Assembly (NCBI GenBank): GCA_025146135.1
Contig: CP102255.1
Location: forward strand, 620,001-684,000
Direction of reading: 5' to 3'
Source: Anaerotruncus colihominis
GTDB taxonomy: Bacteria; Bacillota; Clostridia; Oscillospirales; Ruminococcaceae
DNA: 64,000 nt
Position numbers and translations under genes: made by a program. Below, piece by piece: positions 8,359-17,435 of this stretch; the first letter of the stretch is position 1, and each line of letters begins with the position of its first letter. The notes under the pieces are model-generated. The model did not search any database. It saw nothing but the letters and a program-made list of their open reading frames with translations, and had not been told where the DNA came from.

Positions 8359-8820
8359 ATGAATTGTAAAATAATTTCTGCGGCGGCTTTTGCGGCGCTG
8401 CTGCTTCTTGTGGGATGTGCTTCGGACGCATCGGATGCGGACACATCGGCAACATCATCTTATATCGAATTAGCGCTGCTTTCCGGCTCGTCCGATCACA
8501 GCCCGGACATGGGGGAAACCGCCGAACAGCTTGCCTCGCGTCTGCTTGCTTCGGGCGAGCTTGGACAGGCCGTGTTCCACTGGCGCGGCGGCGGCGCCCG
8601 GTATGAGGCTGATTTGGGCGAAGATGGAGAGCTGACCCTGTATGAATACACAGATGCGGCTGAAGCGGCGGAACAGGCCAGCCAATTTATATCGGATATG
8701 CATGGATCGGAACTTCGTACATTTTACTGTGATGGTAACTTGATTGCGTCTTATGAAGGGACGAATGCGCGTGTTTATAAGCTTTTGGAGGATGTGCTCG
8801 GTCCTGCACTGGCGCGCTGA
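8359..8820 (+). CDS. Small secreted lipoprotein, unknown function
   Basis: 153 residues. N-terminal signal with lipobox LLLLVGC (Cys20 lipidated) followed by a short Ser/Thr/Asp linker. The mature part has an acidic region and a fold-like segment (VFHWRGGGARYEADLGEDGELTLYEY) that resembles a small DUF4358-type domain, though this is weak. GGGAGG lies 10 nt before the ATG. Single gene with its own terminator. Anchored on the outer face of the membrane; role unknown. Confidence 0.75.
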   Translation: MNCKIISAAAFAALLLLVGCASDASDADTSATSSYIELALLSGSSDHSPDMGETAEQLASRLLASGELGQAVFHWRGGGARYEADLGEDGELTLYEYTDAAEAAEQASQFISDMHGSELRTFYCDGNLIASYEGTNARVYKLLEDVLGPALAR

Positions 8821-8830
8821 ATATAATTTA

Positions 8831-8872
8831 AACAGCCCCGCGGCAAGTCTGAGACTGCCGTGGGGCTGTTTT
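8831..8872 (+). terminator. Terminator after lipoprotein gene
   Basis: AACAGCCCC...TGCC/GGCA...GGGGCTGTT hairpin (8831-8870) with one mismatch pair, followed by TT. Eleven bases after the stop codon. Confidence 0.85.
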
Positions 8873-8917
8873 ACAGGGGCGTTTTTTGCATCAAAAGACA
8901 AAAGGACAAATTTGGTT

Positions 8918-9077
8918 AGGGCCTGTTTGAAAATAGAGGAATTGCCAAGTTTTTCGCAGACAGCAGGAAAATACAAGGCAAAAAAGCAGGAATCCTTCCG
9001 GATTCCGAAGCTTTTTAACGCGGCATTCGCCGCTGTTTGCAGAAAAAGACAGCGATTTTGATTTTTTAACAGCCCCT
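8918..9077. mobile_element. MITE-like element, copy A1
   Basis: About 160 bp, bounded by AGGGCCTGTTTGAAAAT and the complement-like ATTTTTTAACAGCCCCT. Internally it matches 22779-22940 closely, including GCAGGAATCCTT and TTTTTAACGCGGCATTCGCC. No coding content; intergenic. Confidence 0.8.
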
Positions 9078-9179
9078 GGGGGCAGATGTATTTTTCCTAT
9101 TTATTTACAGTACAGGCAGTGTATTCAGAGCCTCAGAACCGGCTGGCTTGTGAGGCTCTATAAATGTCCGTAATCCATA

Positions 9180-9219
9180 AAAATCCCCGTCGGTTGTGGA
9201 GGCAACCGACGGGGATTTT
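9180..9219 (-). terminator. Terminator of the surface-protein gene
   Basis: 17-bp perfect arms, 9180-9196 (AAAATCCCCGTCGGTTG) and 9203-9219, with 6-nt loop; on the minus strand it ends in TTTTT. Confidence 0.92.
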
Positions 9220-9247
9220 ATTCAGAAAAAATCCAAATCAGGATGGA

Positions 9248-10489
9248 TTATTTCGCTTTGCGGAAAGCAACAGCGCCGGCAACGGCCAGAGAGAGGACGC
9301 CAGCCATAACGGCCACGTTCACCATGTCGCTGGAACCGGTGTTCGGGATGTTTTTGTCCGGAGTAGAGGTGGTCGGGACGTCGCCGCCGTTACCAGTCTC
9401 GCCGGGATCGACATGAGAGTTGTCGACATCAAGCTCGGTGTCAGAGACAATGTAGGTGCCGAGCGTACGGGTCTGGATGGACCAGCCAGGGATCTCGCGG
9501 GCATCTTCGCTGTAGGTGAACTTGTTGGTCACATCGACGAGATAGCCGTCAGCGTCAAGCTCGTAGATGTAGCAAGCTTCCGGATCCGGGGTGTAATCGT
9601 CGTTGTCATCCCACGGAATACCCAGGGTCAGCCAAGCACGGGAAGTGGACGGGATTGTGGAGCTACCGACAAAGTCATAGAACCACAGATCCGCATCGGC
9701 AGGATCGCCGTACTCGGTGTAGATGTCGCCCATGGACTTCGTGGAGAGCTTCGCATAGAACTTGGAAGCGTCGTCATCGGACTCGAACTCGAGCGCCGCA
9801 CGGTCATCGCCCCAGATGAGCGTGTTCGTGTCGTTCGCATCCGGATCCATCACGATGCCGTCGCCCGTATCCGGGTTGTCATCGTTACCGACGGTCTCGT
9901 TGGAAACCCACATGGTGTACTTGACACTGATTTCGTCATTCTTATTCCACTTATAAGCGGTGCCGCCGGAATCCTTACCGTTAAAGCTGCGCGGCTGGTT
10001 GCTCTTGTTCTTGTAATAGGTGAGATCATTCTTCGCCTTGAAAGAGATCGTACCAGTCGTCTTGTTCTCATCGGTCGAAGTTGTATCAGCAACCTGAATC
10101 TTCAGATAAGAAGTACGAGCAAAATCGCCGAGTTTCTTATCGTCAACAACCGTGATGCTCTTGACAAGCTTACCGTTCGTATCTTTATCAAGATCGAACT
10201 TGAAGTAATCGGTATCCGTGATATCCTCTGAAATAGCATAAATGCCGCCAGCGGAGATATCGTCATTCATCGTGGAAAACAGCGGAATATAGACCGTGGA
10301 ACCAGGACGAATCGGATCGAGAGTGAAGCTGCTAGAAGCACCCAAACCACCCCAAGAGAACTGGTTCGGCACATCGTTGGTCACTTCACCGTCGCCGTCG
10401 TAAGCCCACTGAGCGAACACGGAGACTGCGCTCATGCTCAGGACAGTAGCGCCAGCGAGCATCGCGCAAAGAACCTTTTTCATGTTCAT
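9248..10489 (-). CDS. Secreted cell-surface protein with C-terminal sorting-like anchor
   Basis: 413 residues. Classical signal peptide (MNMKKVLCAMLAGATVLSMS, cleaved near VFA-QW). The mature protein is Asp- and Thr-rich and beta-like. The C-terminus has PNTGSSD, a hydrophobic stretch (VNVAVMAGVLSLAVAGAVAF) and RKAK, the layout of a sortase signal or of an uncleaved membrane anchor; the motif is NTG, not exact LPXTG. A consensus promoter, AAGGAGGA ribosome binding site and a strong terminator suggest high expression as a major surface protein. No catalytic domain recognised. Confidence 0.8.
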   Translation of the reverse strand: MNMKKVLCAMLAGATVLSMSAVSVFAQWAYDGDGEVTNDVPNQFSWGGLGASSSFTLDPIRPGSTVYIPLFSTMNDDISAGGIYAISEDITDTDYFKFDLDKDTNGKLVKSITVVDDKKLGDFARTSYLKIQVADTTSTDENKTTGTISFKAKNDLTYYKNKSNQPRSFNGKDSGGTAYKWNKNDEISVKYTMWVSNETVGNDDNPDTGDGIVMDPDANDTNTLIWGDDRAALEFESDDDASKFYAKLSTKSMGDIYTEYGDPADADLWFYDFVGSSTIPSTSRAWLTLGIPWDDNDDYTPDPEACYIYELDADGYLVDVTNKFTYSEDAREIPGWSIQTRTLGTYIVSDTELDVDNSHVDPGETGNGGDVPTTSTPDKNIPNTGSSDMVNVAVMAGVLSLAVAGAVAFRKAK

Positions 10490-10572
10490 TGCAAATATCC
10501 TCCTTGCAAAAATCAGTTTCTAAAATTGGCTTGTTGCGGGCGGTCCTCCAACCAATCCCTTAACTGTTACCA

Positions 10573-10601
10573 ATTATAGCGTGGGGAAAAGGAAATGTCA
10601 A
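10573..10601 (-). promoter_or_regulatory. Consensus sigma-A promoter of the surface-protein gene
   Basis: On the minus strand TTGACA (10601-10596), exactly 17 bp, TATAAT (10578-10573): a perfect housekeeping promoter. The leader to the start codon is about 78 nt. Confidence 0.9.
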
Positions 10602-10606
10602 GTGTT

Positions 10607-10625
10607 TTTGTAACCAGTTTGTAAC
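10607..10625 (-). promoter_or_regulatory. Direct repeat next to -35, possible activator site
   Basis: TTTGTAAC occurs at 10607-10614 and again at 10618-10625 (plus-strand spelling), 11 bp apart, so on one helix face, immediately upstream of the -35. An inverted GTTACC follows at 10642 and another lies at 10566 near the transcription start. Confidence 0.4.
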
Positions 10626-10716
10626 TTTTTCTTTTTGTTTTGTTACCGCTTTGTCATTAGTTTTACAAATATTGGAATAATTAAAGGCGAATTGGAACAA
10701 AAAGGAATATTAGTCA

Positions 10717-12069
10717 TTAATTTTCACACTGGGGCGGCTGTATATTCAGCAGGCGGCGCAGCATTGCATAGTAGACGGGAATCAACAGCGCGGTCGCGCC
10801 GATCCATGCCATCGGGGTGGAAAAACAGATGCCCGGGTACCCCCAGAAACGCGACAAAAGCAATGCGCAGACAACACGCAGAACAAGCTCGATCACACAA
10901 GCAAGGAAGGGCGCTTTCGGATTGCCCATGCTCTGCACAGCCGTTCGATAGCACAGCAGCGCGCCGAGCACCGGATAGAATGGGATGACCACCAGAAAAT
11001 AGGTGCGCGCGAAGGAAAGGATTTCGAGTCCCGGGCTGTCGACAAACAGCGGGACGATGACCGGCTCGATCAGAAGGATCAACGCGCCCATCAGCAGGTT
11101 GGCGCATTCCGTCATGAGAAAGCAGGCGTTGAAGCCGCGCTTGATGCGGTCGATTTTGCCCGCGCCGTAATTTTGCGCCACATAAGTCGAAAGCGTCACG
11201 CCAAAAGCGTTGTTGACGAGCACGGACATCTGATCGACCTTTGTGGCGGCCGTGTAACCTGCGACCGCGTTTGTCCCGATGGCGTTGACGGCGGCCTGCA
11301 TCGCCATCTGGCCGATGCACATAACCGACATCTGGAATCCCATCGGGAACCCGATCTTCAAGTGCTGGAGCACCAGGAACCTGTCAAGGTTCCAGTCGGA
11401 ACGCTTCAGCCGCATCGCGTCGAACCGCTGTACAGCATAGGCGGCGCAGAACACAGCCGCCAAAAGCTGCGAAAGATTGGTCGCCCATGCAGCGCCGCCG
11501 ACCCCCATATCAAGCGGGACGATGAATACAATATCGAGTACGATATTTAATAAGGAAGAAAAGACAAGAAAATAGAGGGGGGTACGGCTGTCCCCGAGCG
11601 CGCGCAGGATGTTGGAAATCAGATTGTAAAAAATAGTCGTAAAGGCGCCGTAGAAAATGACGATCATGTAATCATAAGCCAATTCGAAAATATCGCCCGG
11701 CGTATCCATAACCGCCAGCACCGGCCGCGCCAGGATACAGATAACGGCTGTGATCACAATGGAAAAAAACAGCGACAGCAGTGTGGAAATGCCGACACAG
11801 CGCCGGACATTCTTTTCATCGCCTGCGCCGAAATACTGCGCCAGCAGGATTGCAAAGCCACTGGTCAGCCCCTGTACAAAGCAGAGGATAAAATAGATGA
11901 TTGTACCTGTCGCGCCCACTGCGGCCAGCGCCTCGGGTCCAAGCGTGCGCCCAACGATAACCGTATCGGCCAGCGTATAAAAAAGCTGAAACAAGTTGCC
12001 AAGGATGACAGGGATGGAAAATTTAAACAGAAGCGGAGCGGGCGCGCCGCAGGTCAGATCCTTTGTCAT
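10717..12069 (-). CDS. MATE-family multidrug efflux transporter
   Basis: 450 residues from ATG at 12069 (GGGAG 11 nt upstream). Twelve membrane segments in two MatE halves; N-terminal PLLFKFSIPVILGNLFQLFYTLADTVIVGR and GFAILLAQYFGAGDEKNVRR, repeated in the second half as VNNAFGVTLSTYVAQNYGAGKIDRI, are family signatures (NorM/DinF/VmrA-like). Exports cationic compounds by Na+ or H+ antiport. No regulator adjacent; single gene. Substrate unknown. Confidence 0.92.
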   Translation of the reverse strand: MTKDLTCGAPAPLLFKFSIPVILGNLFQLFYTLADTVIVGRTLGPEALAAVGATGTIIYFILCFVQGLTSGFAILLAQYFGAGDEKNVRRCVGISTLLSLFFSIVITAVICILARPVLAVMDTPGDIFELAYDYMIVIFYGAFTTIFYNLISNILRALGDSRTPLYFLVFSSLLNIVLDIVFIVPLDMGVGGAAWATNLSQLLAAVFCAAYAVQRFDAMRLKRSDWNLDRFLVLQHLKIGFPMGFQMSVMCIGQMAMQAAVNAIGTNAVAGYTAATKVDQMSVLVNNAFGVTLSTYVAQNYGAGKIDRIKRGFNACFLMTECANLLMGALILLIEPVIVPLFVDSPGLEILSFARTYFLVVIPFYPVLGALLCYRTAVQSMGNPKAPFLACVIELVLRVVCALLLSRFWGYPGICFSTPMAWIGATALLIPVYYAMLRRLLNIQPPQCEN

Positions 12070-12253
12070 GTGCAGATCAACTCCCTTGCAGGATGATTCG
12101 GAAGATGCGTCATACATCCGCTAGAAACAAGAGAAACAATAGCACACTCACATGCTTCTTGCAAGATCGGTTTTGCGATTTTTCATAATTTCATGAATAT
12201 GTATGAATTCCTGCAACCAGGAGCGGATTCTTTTGATACGGCAAACAAAAAGC

Positions 12254-12276
12254 CCCGGGCCGCAGCAGGGCCCGGG
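12254..12276 (-). terminator. Terminator of the serine dehydratase operon
   Basis: CCCGGGCC (12254-12261) pairs with GGCCCGGG (12269-12276); on the minus strand it is followed by GGCTTTTTG. Confidence 0.85.
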
Positions 12277-12294
12277 ACAGATCGCTTTGACCGC

Positions 12295-13176
12295 TCAAAG
12301 GCCAAACAGTTCAGCGGCCAGACGGCGCCCGGTGGGAGTCGCCGCAAGCCCGCCTTCGCTTGTTTCACGCAGCGCGGCGGGCATCGCGTCGCCGATGCGC
12401 TTCATGGCGATGATGACCTCGTCGGCAGGAATGGCGCTCGCGACGCCGGCAAGCGCCAGCTCGGCGGCGGTGAAGGCGTTGGCGATGCCGGACGCATTGC
12501 GTTTGATGCAGGGGATTTCCACCAGTCCTGCGACGGGGTCGCAGACAAGCCCAAGCACATTTTTCAGCGCGATGGCGACAGCGTGCGAGGCCATTTGGGG
12601 AGAGCCTCCCGCCAACTCCACAAGCGCGGCGGCCGCCATTGCTGAGGCGGAGCCGCACTCCGCCTGGCAGCCGCCCTGCGCCCCGGCCAGACACGCGTTG
12701 TTGGCGATGACCATCCCGACGGCGGACGCTGTGAACAGACTCATTACACAGTTATGCCGCGCCACGCCCCGGTCGTGCAGCATGGTCAGGACAGCGGCGG
12801 GCAGGATCCCGCAGGAGCCGGCTGTCGGCGCGGCTACAATGCGTCCCATCGCGGCATTCAGCTCTGAAACGGCGAGCGCGCGCGCCAGCGCGCGCGTAAA
12901 AACGCCGCCGCAGAGCGTATTACCGCTGTCAGCGGCAATACGCAGCAAATAGGCGCTGCCGCCGGTCAGCCCGCTTGTGGAACGCAGATCGGGCTGCACA
13001 CCTTCGTCGGCCGCTTCATCCATCACAGTGAGCCGGCGGTCCATCTCCTGAAAAAGCAGCTTTGGATCCCGTTCCATTTGTTTCGCCTGATCAGCCAGCA
13101 CAAGCTCTGAAATCTGGCGGCCGCTTTCTGTCGCCGCGCGGACAAGGCCCGCGAGGCTGTTGTATCGCAGTTCCAT
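12295..13176 (-). CDS. sdaAA: L-serine ammonia-lyase, iron-sulfur dependent, alpha subunit
   Basis: 293 residues, normal for SdaAA. Contains the Fe-S ligand cysteines in GSCGILPAA, GGCQAECGSASAMAAAALVEL and CDPVAGLVEIPCIKRN. With the beta subunit it converts L-serine to pyruvate and ammonia in the cytosol. GGGAGGAA lies 7 nt before the ATG, 22 bp after the beta-subunit gene. Oxygen-sensitive enzyme, consistent with an anaerobe. Confidence 0.95.
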   Translation of the reverse strand: MELRYNSLAGLVRAATESGRQISELVLADQAKQMERDPKLLFQEMDRRLTVMDEAADEGVQPDLRSTSGLTGGSAYLLRIAADSGNTLCGGVFTRALARALAVSELNAAMGRIVAAPTAGSCGILPAAVLTMLHDRGVARHNCVMSLFTASAVGMVIANNACLAGAQGGCQAECGSASAMAAAALVELAGGSPQMASHAVAIALKNVLGLVCDPVAGLVEIPCIKRNASGIANAFTAAELALAGVASAIPADEVIIAMKRIGDAMPAALRETSEGGLAATPTGRRLAAELFGL

Positions 13177-13198
13177 TCAAAATTCCTCCCAAAGCGGC

Positions 13199-13858
13199 TC
13201 ATACAGGCTCGAGGCGTGTGGAGCCAATGATGTTGGGCAATGCGCGGATCTTTTCATTGAGCGTGCGGTCGATGCTCCCATCCGTTTCAATGGTCATCAC
13301 GGCCGTACCGCCCTTCTGCTCGCGCGCCAGCCTGAAATTGCAGATATTGACGCCATAACTGCCCAAGCATTCCGTCACAGCCGCGATGGTGCCAGGCGCG
13401 TCGCGGTGCAATACAATCAGCGTGGCATACTGTCCGGTGATCTCCACCGCCATTCCATTGACCTTTGTGATCAGGATGCTCCCGCCGCCGATTGACGCGC
13501 CCTGGACGCTGACACAGCGTCCATCCGCCGCTGTCAGTGTGACCAGAGCGGTGTTGGGATGCGCGCCCTCGATATGGTCGGGAATAATTGTGACCGCAAG
13601 CCCGGATTGCATTGCAAGCACGGGGCTGTCACGCAGGCGGGCATCGTCCGGCTTCATTCCAAGGATGCCCGCAATCAGCGCCTTATCGGTGCCATGTCCG
13701 CGGTATGTTCTGGCAAACGAACCATGCAGGCGTATTTCTGCCTTCACAGCCGGTGCGCCCAGCAGCGCGCCGGCCATCCTGCCGATCCGTGCTGCGCCCG
13801 CTGTGTGGGAGCTTGATGGACCAATCATGACCGGCCCGATGATATCAAATACATTCAT
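13199..13858 (-). CDS. sdaAB: L-serine ammonia-lyase, iron-sulfur dependent, beta subunit
   Basis: 219 residues from ATG at 13858 (GGGAGG 10 nt upstream; the open frame continues upstream without a better site). N-terminal domain with the family motif GPVMIGPSSSHTAGAARIGRMA; C-terminal ACT domain (ATLIVLHRDAPGTIAAVTECLGSYGVNI). First gene of a two-gene operon with sdaAA. The ACT domain may bind serine or another amino acid as regulator. Confidence 0.95.
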   Translation of the reverse strand: MNVFDIIGPVMIGPSSSHTAGAARIGRMAGALLGAPAVKAEIRLHGSFARTYRGHGTDKALIAGILGMKPDDARLRDSPVLAMQSGLAVTIIPDHIEGAHPNTALVTLTAADGRCVSVQGASIGGGSILITKVNGMAVEITGQYATLIVLHRDAPGTIAAVTECLGSYGVNICNFRLAREQKGGTAVMTIETDGSIDRTLNEKIRALPNIIGSTRLEPV

Positions 13859-13978
13859 GCGTGTTCTGGCCTCCCTGTTTTGTAGTTTGCACCGCCGGCT
13901 CCCAAATTTTCTAAAAAAAGAGATGCGCCGTGCGGAGCATCTCCTGTTCATCTTATATTTGCCTGCCTCTCCCGGCCG

Positions 13979-14527
13979 TCAATAGTCAATTACGACAAAG
14001 GGGCCGAGATTCGCGGTGCAATCGAGCGGCTGCGAAAAGTCGGCGGGATAAAAACTGCCATAATGCGGACGAGTTGGGTGCTCGCAGAGCTTGTAAAAAT
14101 TCCCGAAAAAAGCGGCGTCCTTATGCGGGACAAAATCCCCGGCATATACGGCCGGTTCCACACGGATATTTCCGCCCCAATAGACCCCCTGCAAATCCTC
14201 GCCCTGGAAGGGATGCACAAAGGCCCGGCTGCTGTCCGACAGATCGGCTTCGCCGCGCCGCGCCCCAAAAACGCCGTCGGCGCGCAGCGAAATAATCAGC
14301 GGCGGCGCGCCGGGGGTGAGCGCGAGAACAACGCGCACTTCGCTTTGCGGCAGCGGCTTCGACTCGAACGAAAGGAGTTGGACATGCAGTCCGTCTGCAG
14401 CAAAACAGATGCGCGCCTGCGCATAGGGCTTATAGTCGCGCGGTTCAAGCGGGTATTCGCGCAGCTTGGCAACATGCAGGGTTTCAAAATCAGGCGCGCC
14501 CAAAAACAGGCGGACTTTAAAGGACAT
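13979..14527 (-). CDS. CBM9-like carbohydrate-binding domain protein
   Basis: 182 residues from ATG at 14527 (AGGAGG 8 nt upstream). Beta-sandwich-like sequence with the pattern YKPYAQARICFAADGLHVQLLSFE, VFVHPFQGEDLQGVYWG region and a C-terminal HYGSFYPADFS, similar to the short CBM9-like (DUF-type) proteins common in Clostridia. No signal peptide, so probably cytosolic. Ligand unknown. It follows the COG1306-like gene by 27 bp in the same direction and may be co-transcribed. Confidence 0.6.
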   Translation of the reverse strand: MSFKVRLFLGAPDFETLHVAKLREYPLEPRDYKPYAQARICFAADGLHVQLLSFESKPLPQSEVRVVLALTPGAPPLIISLRADGVFGARRGEADLSDSSRAFVHPFQGEDLQGVYWGGNIRVEPAVYAGDFVPHKDAAFFGNFYKLCEHPTRPHYGSFYPADFSQPLDCTANLGPFVVIDY

Positions 14528-14554
14528 GGCCCGCACCTCCTGTAAGCAGTTTTG

Positions 14555-15811
14555 TCACAGCGCCGGATAGGCGCCGTCCGGATGATAAATGATGTAACTG
14601 CCGACATTGTTGCTGGCAGCCGCGCCAATCTGCGCTTTTATATCTTCCGCAGTGTACATTTTATTATTCGTCAGCGTATAGTCAGCTGGATACGCCTGGA
14701 CCATGGCGGTGACCTGTTTGCCCGACAGATCAGGCGCAATGAATTTGAGCAGGGAATCGACTGTGCCGCCCGGATCAAGCACGGGCGCATCAAGCGTAAA
14801 GCTTTCCAGCGTGAAGGCGTCGCCGAACTGGGCGGGCATCACACCGATCGTGACATTTTCGTTCGCAAGCGCAAGCGGGTTGGAACCATAATAGGTATTG
14901 TTTGCGCCAAGCGCAGCCAGCCCTGTAATGTATACGCTGACTTCACCCCCGAGCGCCTCAACGCGCGCGTCGGCCGCGTCGATAAATTCAGCCAGCGCGT
15001 CGGAACGCGTCTTGCCGGATGCGTTCGGGCCATATGTTGCAAGCTCGAGTCCGTAGCCGGTGGGGAAGCTCACATTATCCAGCATCACACGGCGAACGCC
15101 CATTGATACGCTCTCGGCAGCGATGTCTGTAATATAGGCCTGCGCAAGCTCGGAGTAAGGGTTGAGCCATGGCTTGCCGCCCGATTCGGGTGCATTATCA
15201 AGCCAGGTGGTGTCGGTATTCATATATTTTACACACGCCTCGGGGATGCGGTTGGCCGCGGTTGGATCGCGAAAGGCGTTTAGCCGGCCGATCGGTACGA
15301 GGTTTTTTTCCGCCAGCTTTTCACAGAGCCGCCCGAGATCGTAGGGATTCTGGGTCTGTGCCTCGGCCTGGGCGACCAATTCAAGCTGCGAGCGGTAAAG
15401 CACGGTTCCATTTGTGTCCTTCAGATCGAACAAAACAGCGTTTGTATCCGTGCGCGAAAGCTCGTCGAGCATACTATCCAGCCGCGTCTCATCGAGCAGG
15501 ATGGAAACCGGCAGATAAACGGCGTGCAGCTCCGCCGGAAGCGCGGGCGCGGCGGGCTGCTCCGGCTCCGCAGGCGCCTGGCTGCTGCTTACGGGCGCGC
15601 TTTCCTCCGGTGCGCCCGGCGGCGATCCATCATCCGTAGCCAGAAGCGTGCCGGCAAAATAGTCGCGGATCGGTCCATAAGCGTTCCAGCCGATGAAAGC
15701 GAACGTCGCCACAACGGCGATCGTTGCTGCCCAGCGCAGCAGCCGTGCGCGCAACGGCCGCTTTCCCCGGTAAATATGGTTGTAACGCTTTATTTTGTAA
15801 TTTTTTGCCAT
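14555..15811 (-). CDS. Membrane-anchored COG1306/DUF4015-like TIM-barrel protein
   Basis: 418 residues from ATG at 15811, with GGTGGTGA in front; the frame stays open further upstream only because it runs into a MITE-like repeat. Basic cytoplasmic tail (about 1-25), one membrane segment (WAATIAVVATFAFIGW), a Pro/Ala/Glu linker, then a putative glycoside-hydrolase-like barrel: AVYLPVSILLD, TNAVLFDLKDTNGTVLYRS, KNLVPIGRLNAFRDP, GVRRVMLDNVSFPTGYG. These match the extracellular COG1306 family, whose substrate is not established. Probably acts at the cell wall. Confidence 0.72.
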   Translation of the reverse strand: MAKNYKIKRYNHIYRGKRPLRARLLRWAATIAVVATFAFIGWNAYGPIRDYFAGTLLATDDGSPPGAPEESAPVSSSQAPAEPEQPAAPALPAELHAVYLPVSILLDETRLDSMLDELSRTDTNAVLFDLKDTNGTVLYRSQLELVAQAEAQTQNPYDLGRLCEKLAEKNLVPIGRLNAFRDPTAANRIPEACVKYMNTDTTWLDNAPESGGKPWLNPYSELAQAYITDIAAESVSMGVRRVMLDNVSFPTGYGLELATYGPNASGKTRSDALAEFIDAADARVEALGGEVSVYITGLAALGANNTYYGSNPLALANENVTIGVMPAQFGDAFTLESFTLDAPVLDPGGTVDSLLKFIAPDLSGKQVTAMVQAYPADYTLTNNKMYTAEDIKAQIGAAASNNVGSYIIYHPDGAYPAL

Positions 15812-15887
15812 CGTTTCACCACCATCTTTCACGCCGCTGCACACGGCGGGTACATGCAGGGAAGCCCCCTTTGGCGCCTTTAAGAAT

Positions 15888-16040
15888 CCGTATTCACAGC
15901 CGCCAGGTGCCGTCCAGGCGGGTCTTTTGCCCCGTTTCGTGTTGAATTTTCCTGCCGGGCGGCAGCCCGCCTGCGAAAATTTGCATTGACCGGGTACAAA
16001 ACCCTTCGCCTGTCCGCCATCCTCCGGCCATGGATACAAG
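15888..16040. mobile_element. MITE-like element, copy B2 (inverted)
   Basis: About 153 bp, ends CCGTATTCACAGCC and GGCCATGGATACAAG. Its reverse complement matches 58868-59021 (154 bp), including GCAGGCGGGCTG and CGCCCGGCA. It produces a spurious upstream extension of the neighbouring frame. Confidence 0.82.
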
Positions 16041-16079
16041 TTCTGAGACAGGCTCTCATTACAGGCTGGGAACAGATTT

Positions 16080-16688
16080 TTATGTTGGAAGCTGATGGCC
16101 GATTAAGCCGTAGATTGCAAGCGAAAGGATACCAATATATATAAGCGCAACAGGCAGCCCGCGGAAAGCCCGCGGAACATCTGAAAGCGCGATGCGTTTG
16201 CGTCCCTCGCTGATCAGCAGCAGGGCAAGCGTGTACCCCGCGCCCGAACCAAAGGCAAAGCCGCAGGTTTTCAGATAACCATATCCGCTTGAAAAAGCCA
16301 GCAGGATTGCGCCGAGCACAGCGGTATTAAGCGCCGCCGGGAGCGCGAGCGGCCGCAGCGCATAGTGCAGACGCGGCAGCCAGGCACGTGTAACTGCATA
16401 GGTCAGGGCGAACACAAGACAGATGCACAGCAGCGTTGTAATGCTTGAAAGGTAGCGGATTCCAAGCCGTGAGGACAGGCGGTAAAGGCGCAGCAGATAG
16501 TTAAGCGGCCACGCCAGCGCCGCGGACAGCGTTACAATATATATCACAAACGCGCCGAACCGCAGAATCCCGCGCGGCTTGTTCAGCGCGAGCGTTTCGC
16601 CGCTCGCGCCGAGGCCGCGGGCAAAGACGGCGTTTTGCAATATGGCCGCGGTAAAGGCGGCGATTAAAAATTCGGAGATATAAGTCAT
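16080..16688 (-). CDS. RnfA/RsxA-like membrane subunit lacking Fe-S cysteines
   Basis: 202 residues, six membrane helices, aligned by eye over its whole length with RnfA: TAAILQNAVFARGLG, ALNTAVLGAILL, LSDVPRAFRGLPVALIYIGILSLAIYGLIG. In known RnfA the loops GLCP and TNCA each give a Cys to a membrane [2Fe-2S] cluster; here they read GLGASG (25-30) and ALNTAV (119-124), so both ligands are gone. Start at 16688, 6 nt after GGGAGG, rather than the adjacent ATG at 16691. Last gene of an Rnf-like operon; no rnfB follows. Confidence 0.85.
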   Translation of the reverse strand: MTYISEFLIAAFTAAILQNAVFARGLGASGETLALNKPRGILRFGAFVIYIVTLSAALAWPLNYLLRLYRLSSRLGIRYLSSITTLLCICLVFALTYAVTRAWLPRLHYALRPLALPAALNTAVLGAILLAFSSGYGYLKTCGFAFGSGAGYTLALLLISEGRKRIALSDVPRAFRGLPVALIYIGILSLAIYGLIGHQLPT

Positions 16689-16772
16689 CATGTTCCTCCC
16701 ATGGAGCAGGGCTTGTTTTCAAAAGGAGACTGACAGGCCGCAGCGAAAAGGCGGGCGGCGCAGCGCGGCGGA

Positions 16773-17435
16773 TTATGCGGATGGCGGCGCGGTGCGCGGA
16801 TTATCGCGGCGATAGATCAAAAGCAGCGCCGCGCGCCGGAGAAAACGCGCCGCCGCACTGAGCAGAGCCAGAAGGATAAAGCCGGTAAAAGTGATTTGGA
16901 TGCCGCTCAGGGTAAACGGAGCGCGCACCGGCACGCCCCAGATATTGCCTGTACCAAGCCATTCGCGCAGCAGCGCAAGAAGGCACATAATCAGCGCAAA
17001 GCCGGCGCTGTAGGAAACGGCGTCCACAAGCGCGAACACGGGCTTTCGGCGGCTGTCGGCGTAGCGGCCACAGAGCGTCAGCAGCAGCGTATTGACCGAC
17101 AAAAGCGGTACAAAAATGCCAAGCGAATCGGCGACCTCCGGCGAGATCGGCAGGATCAGAGGCACGCAGGCAACAATAAGCGCGAGGGAAAACAGCGTAT
17201 AAAGAATCGGCGCGCCCCACCGCGGCAGGCGCGCGCCGGCCAGCGATGCGAGCAGAACCGTCGGAACGAGTGAACAGGCCAGCAGAATCGAAATGGAGAC
17301 GCTGTTTTTAAGGCTGGTGGTGATCACAACCGCAAATGGTATCGCCATCCCGCCGACAAGCACGGGGTTGTGCGTCAGCAGGCCGTCAAACCAACGGCTG
17401 CGTTTTCGCACCGCCCTTACTCTTTCTAGCTTCAA
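16773..17435 (-). CDS. RnfE/RsxE-like membrane subunit lacking Fe-S cysteines
   Basis: 220 residues with RnfE hallmarks: LLTHNPVLVGG, DSLGIFVPLLSVN, CGRYADSRR, LREWLGTGNIWG and six membrane helices. The two Cys positions of typical RnfE (GLCP and NC) read MAIP (30-33) and NT (115-116); one Cys at 122 is out of place. Start is TTG at 17435 with AAGGAGGA 7-8 nt upstream. The gene starts inside the end of the rnfD-like gene, a 50-bp overlap. Expected to pair with the RnfA-like protein in the membrane. Confidence 0.85.
   Translation of the reverse strand: MKLERVRAVRKRSRWFDGLLTHNPVLVGGMAIPFAVVITTSLKNSVSISILLACSLVPTVLLASLAGARLPRWGAPILYTLFSLALIVACVPLILPISPEVADSLGIFVPLLSVNTLLLTLCGRYADSRRKPVFALVDAVSYSAGFALIMCLLALLREWLGTGNIWGVPVRAPFTLSGIQITFTGFILLALLSAAARFLRRAALLLIYRRDNPRTAPPSA

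Noticed and set aside
15812..16039. N-terminal extension of the COG1306-like protein by about 76 residues
   Set aside because: The extension translates a MITE-like repeat, also found at 58868-59021; a proper start with ribosome binding site lies at 15811.
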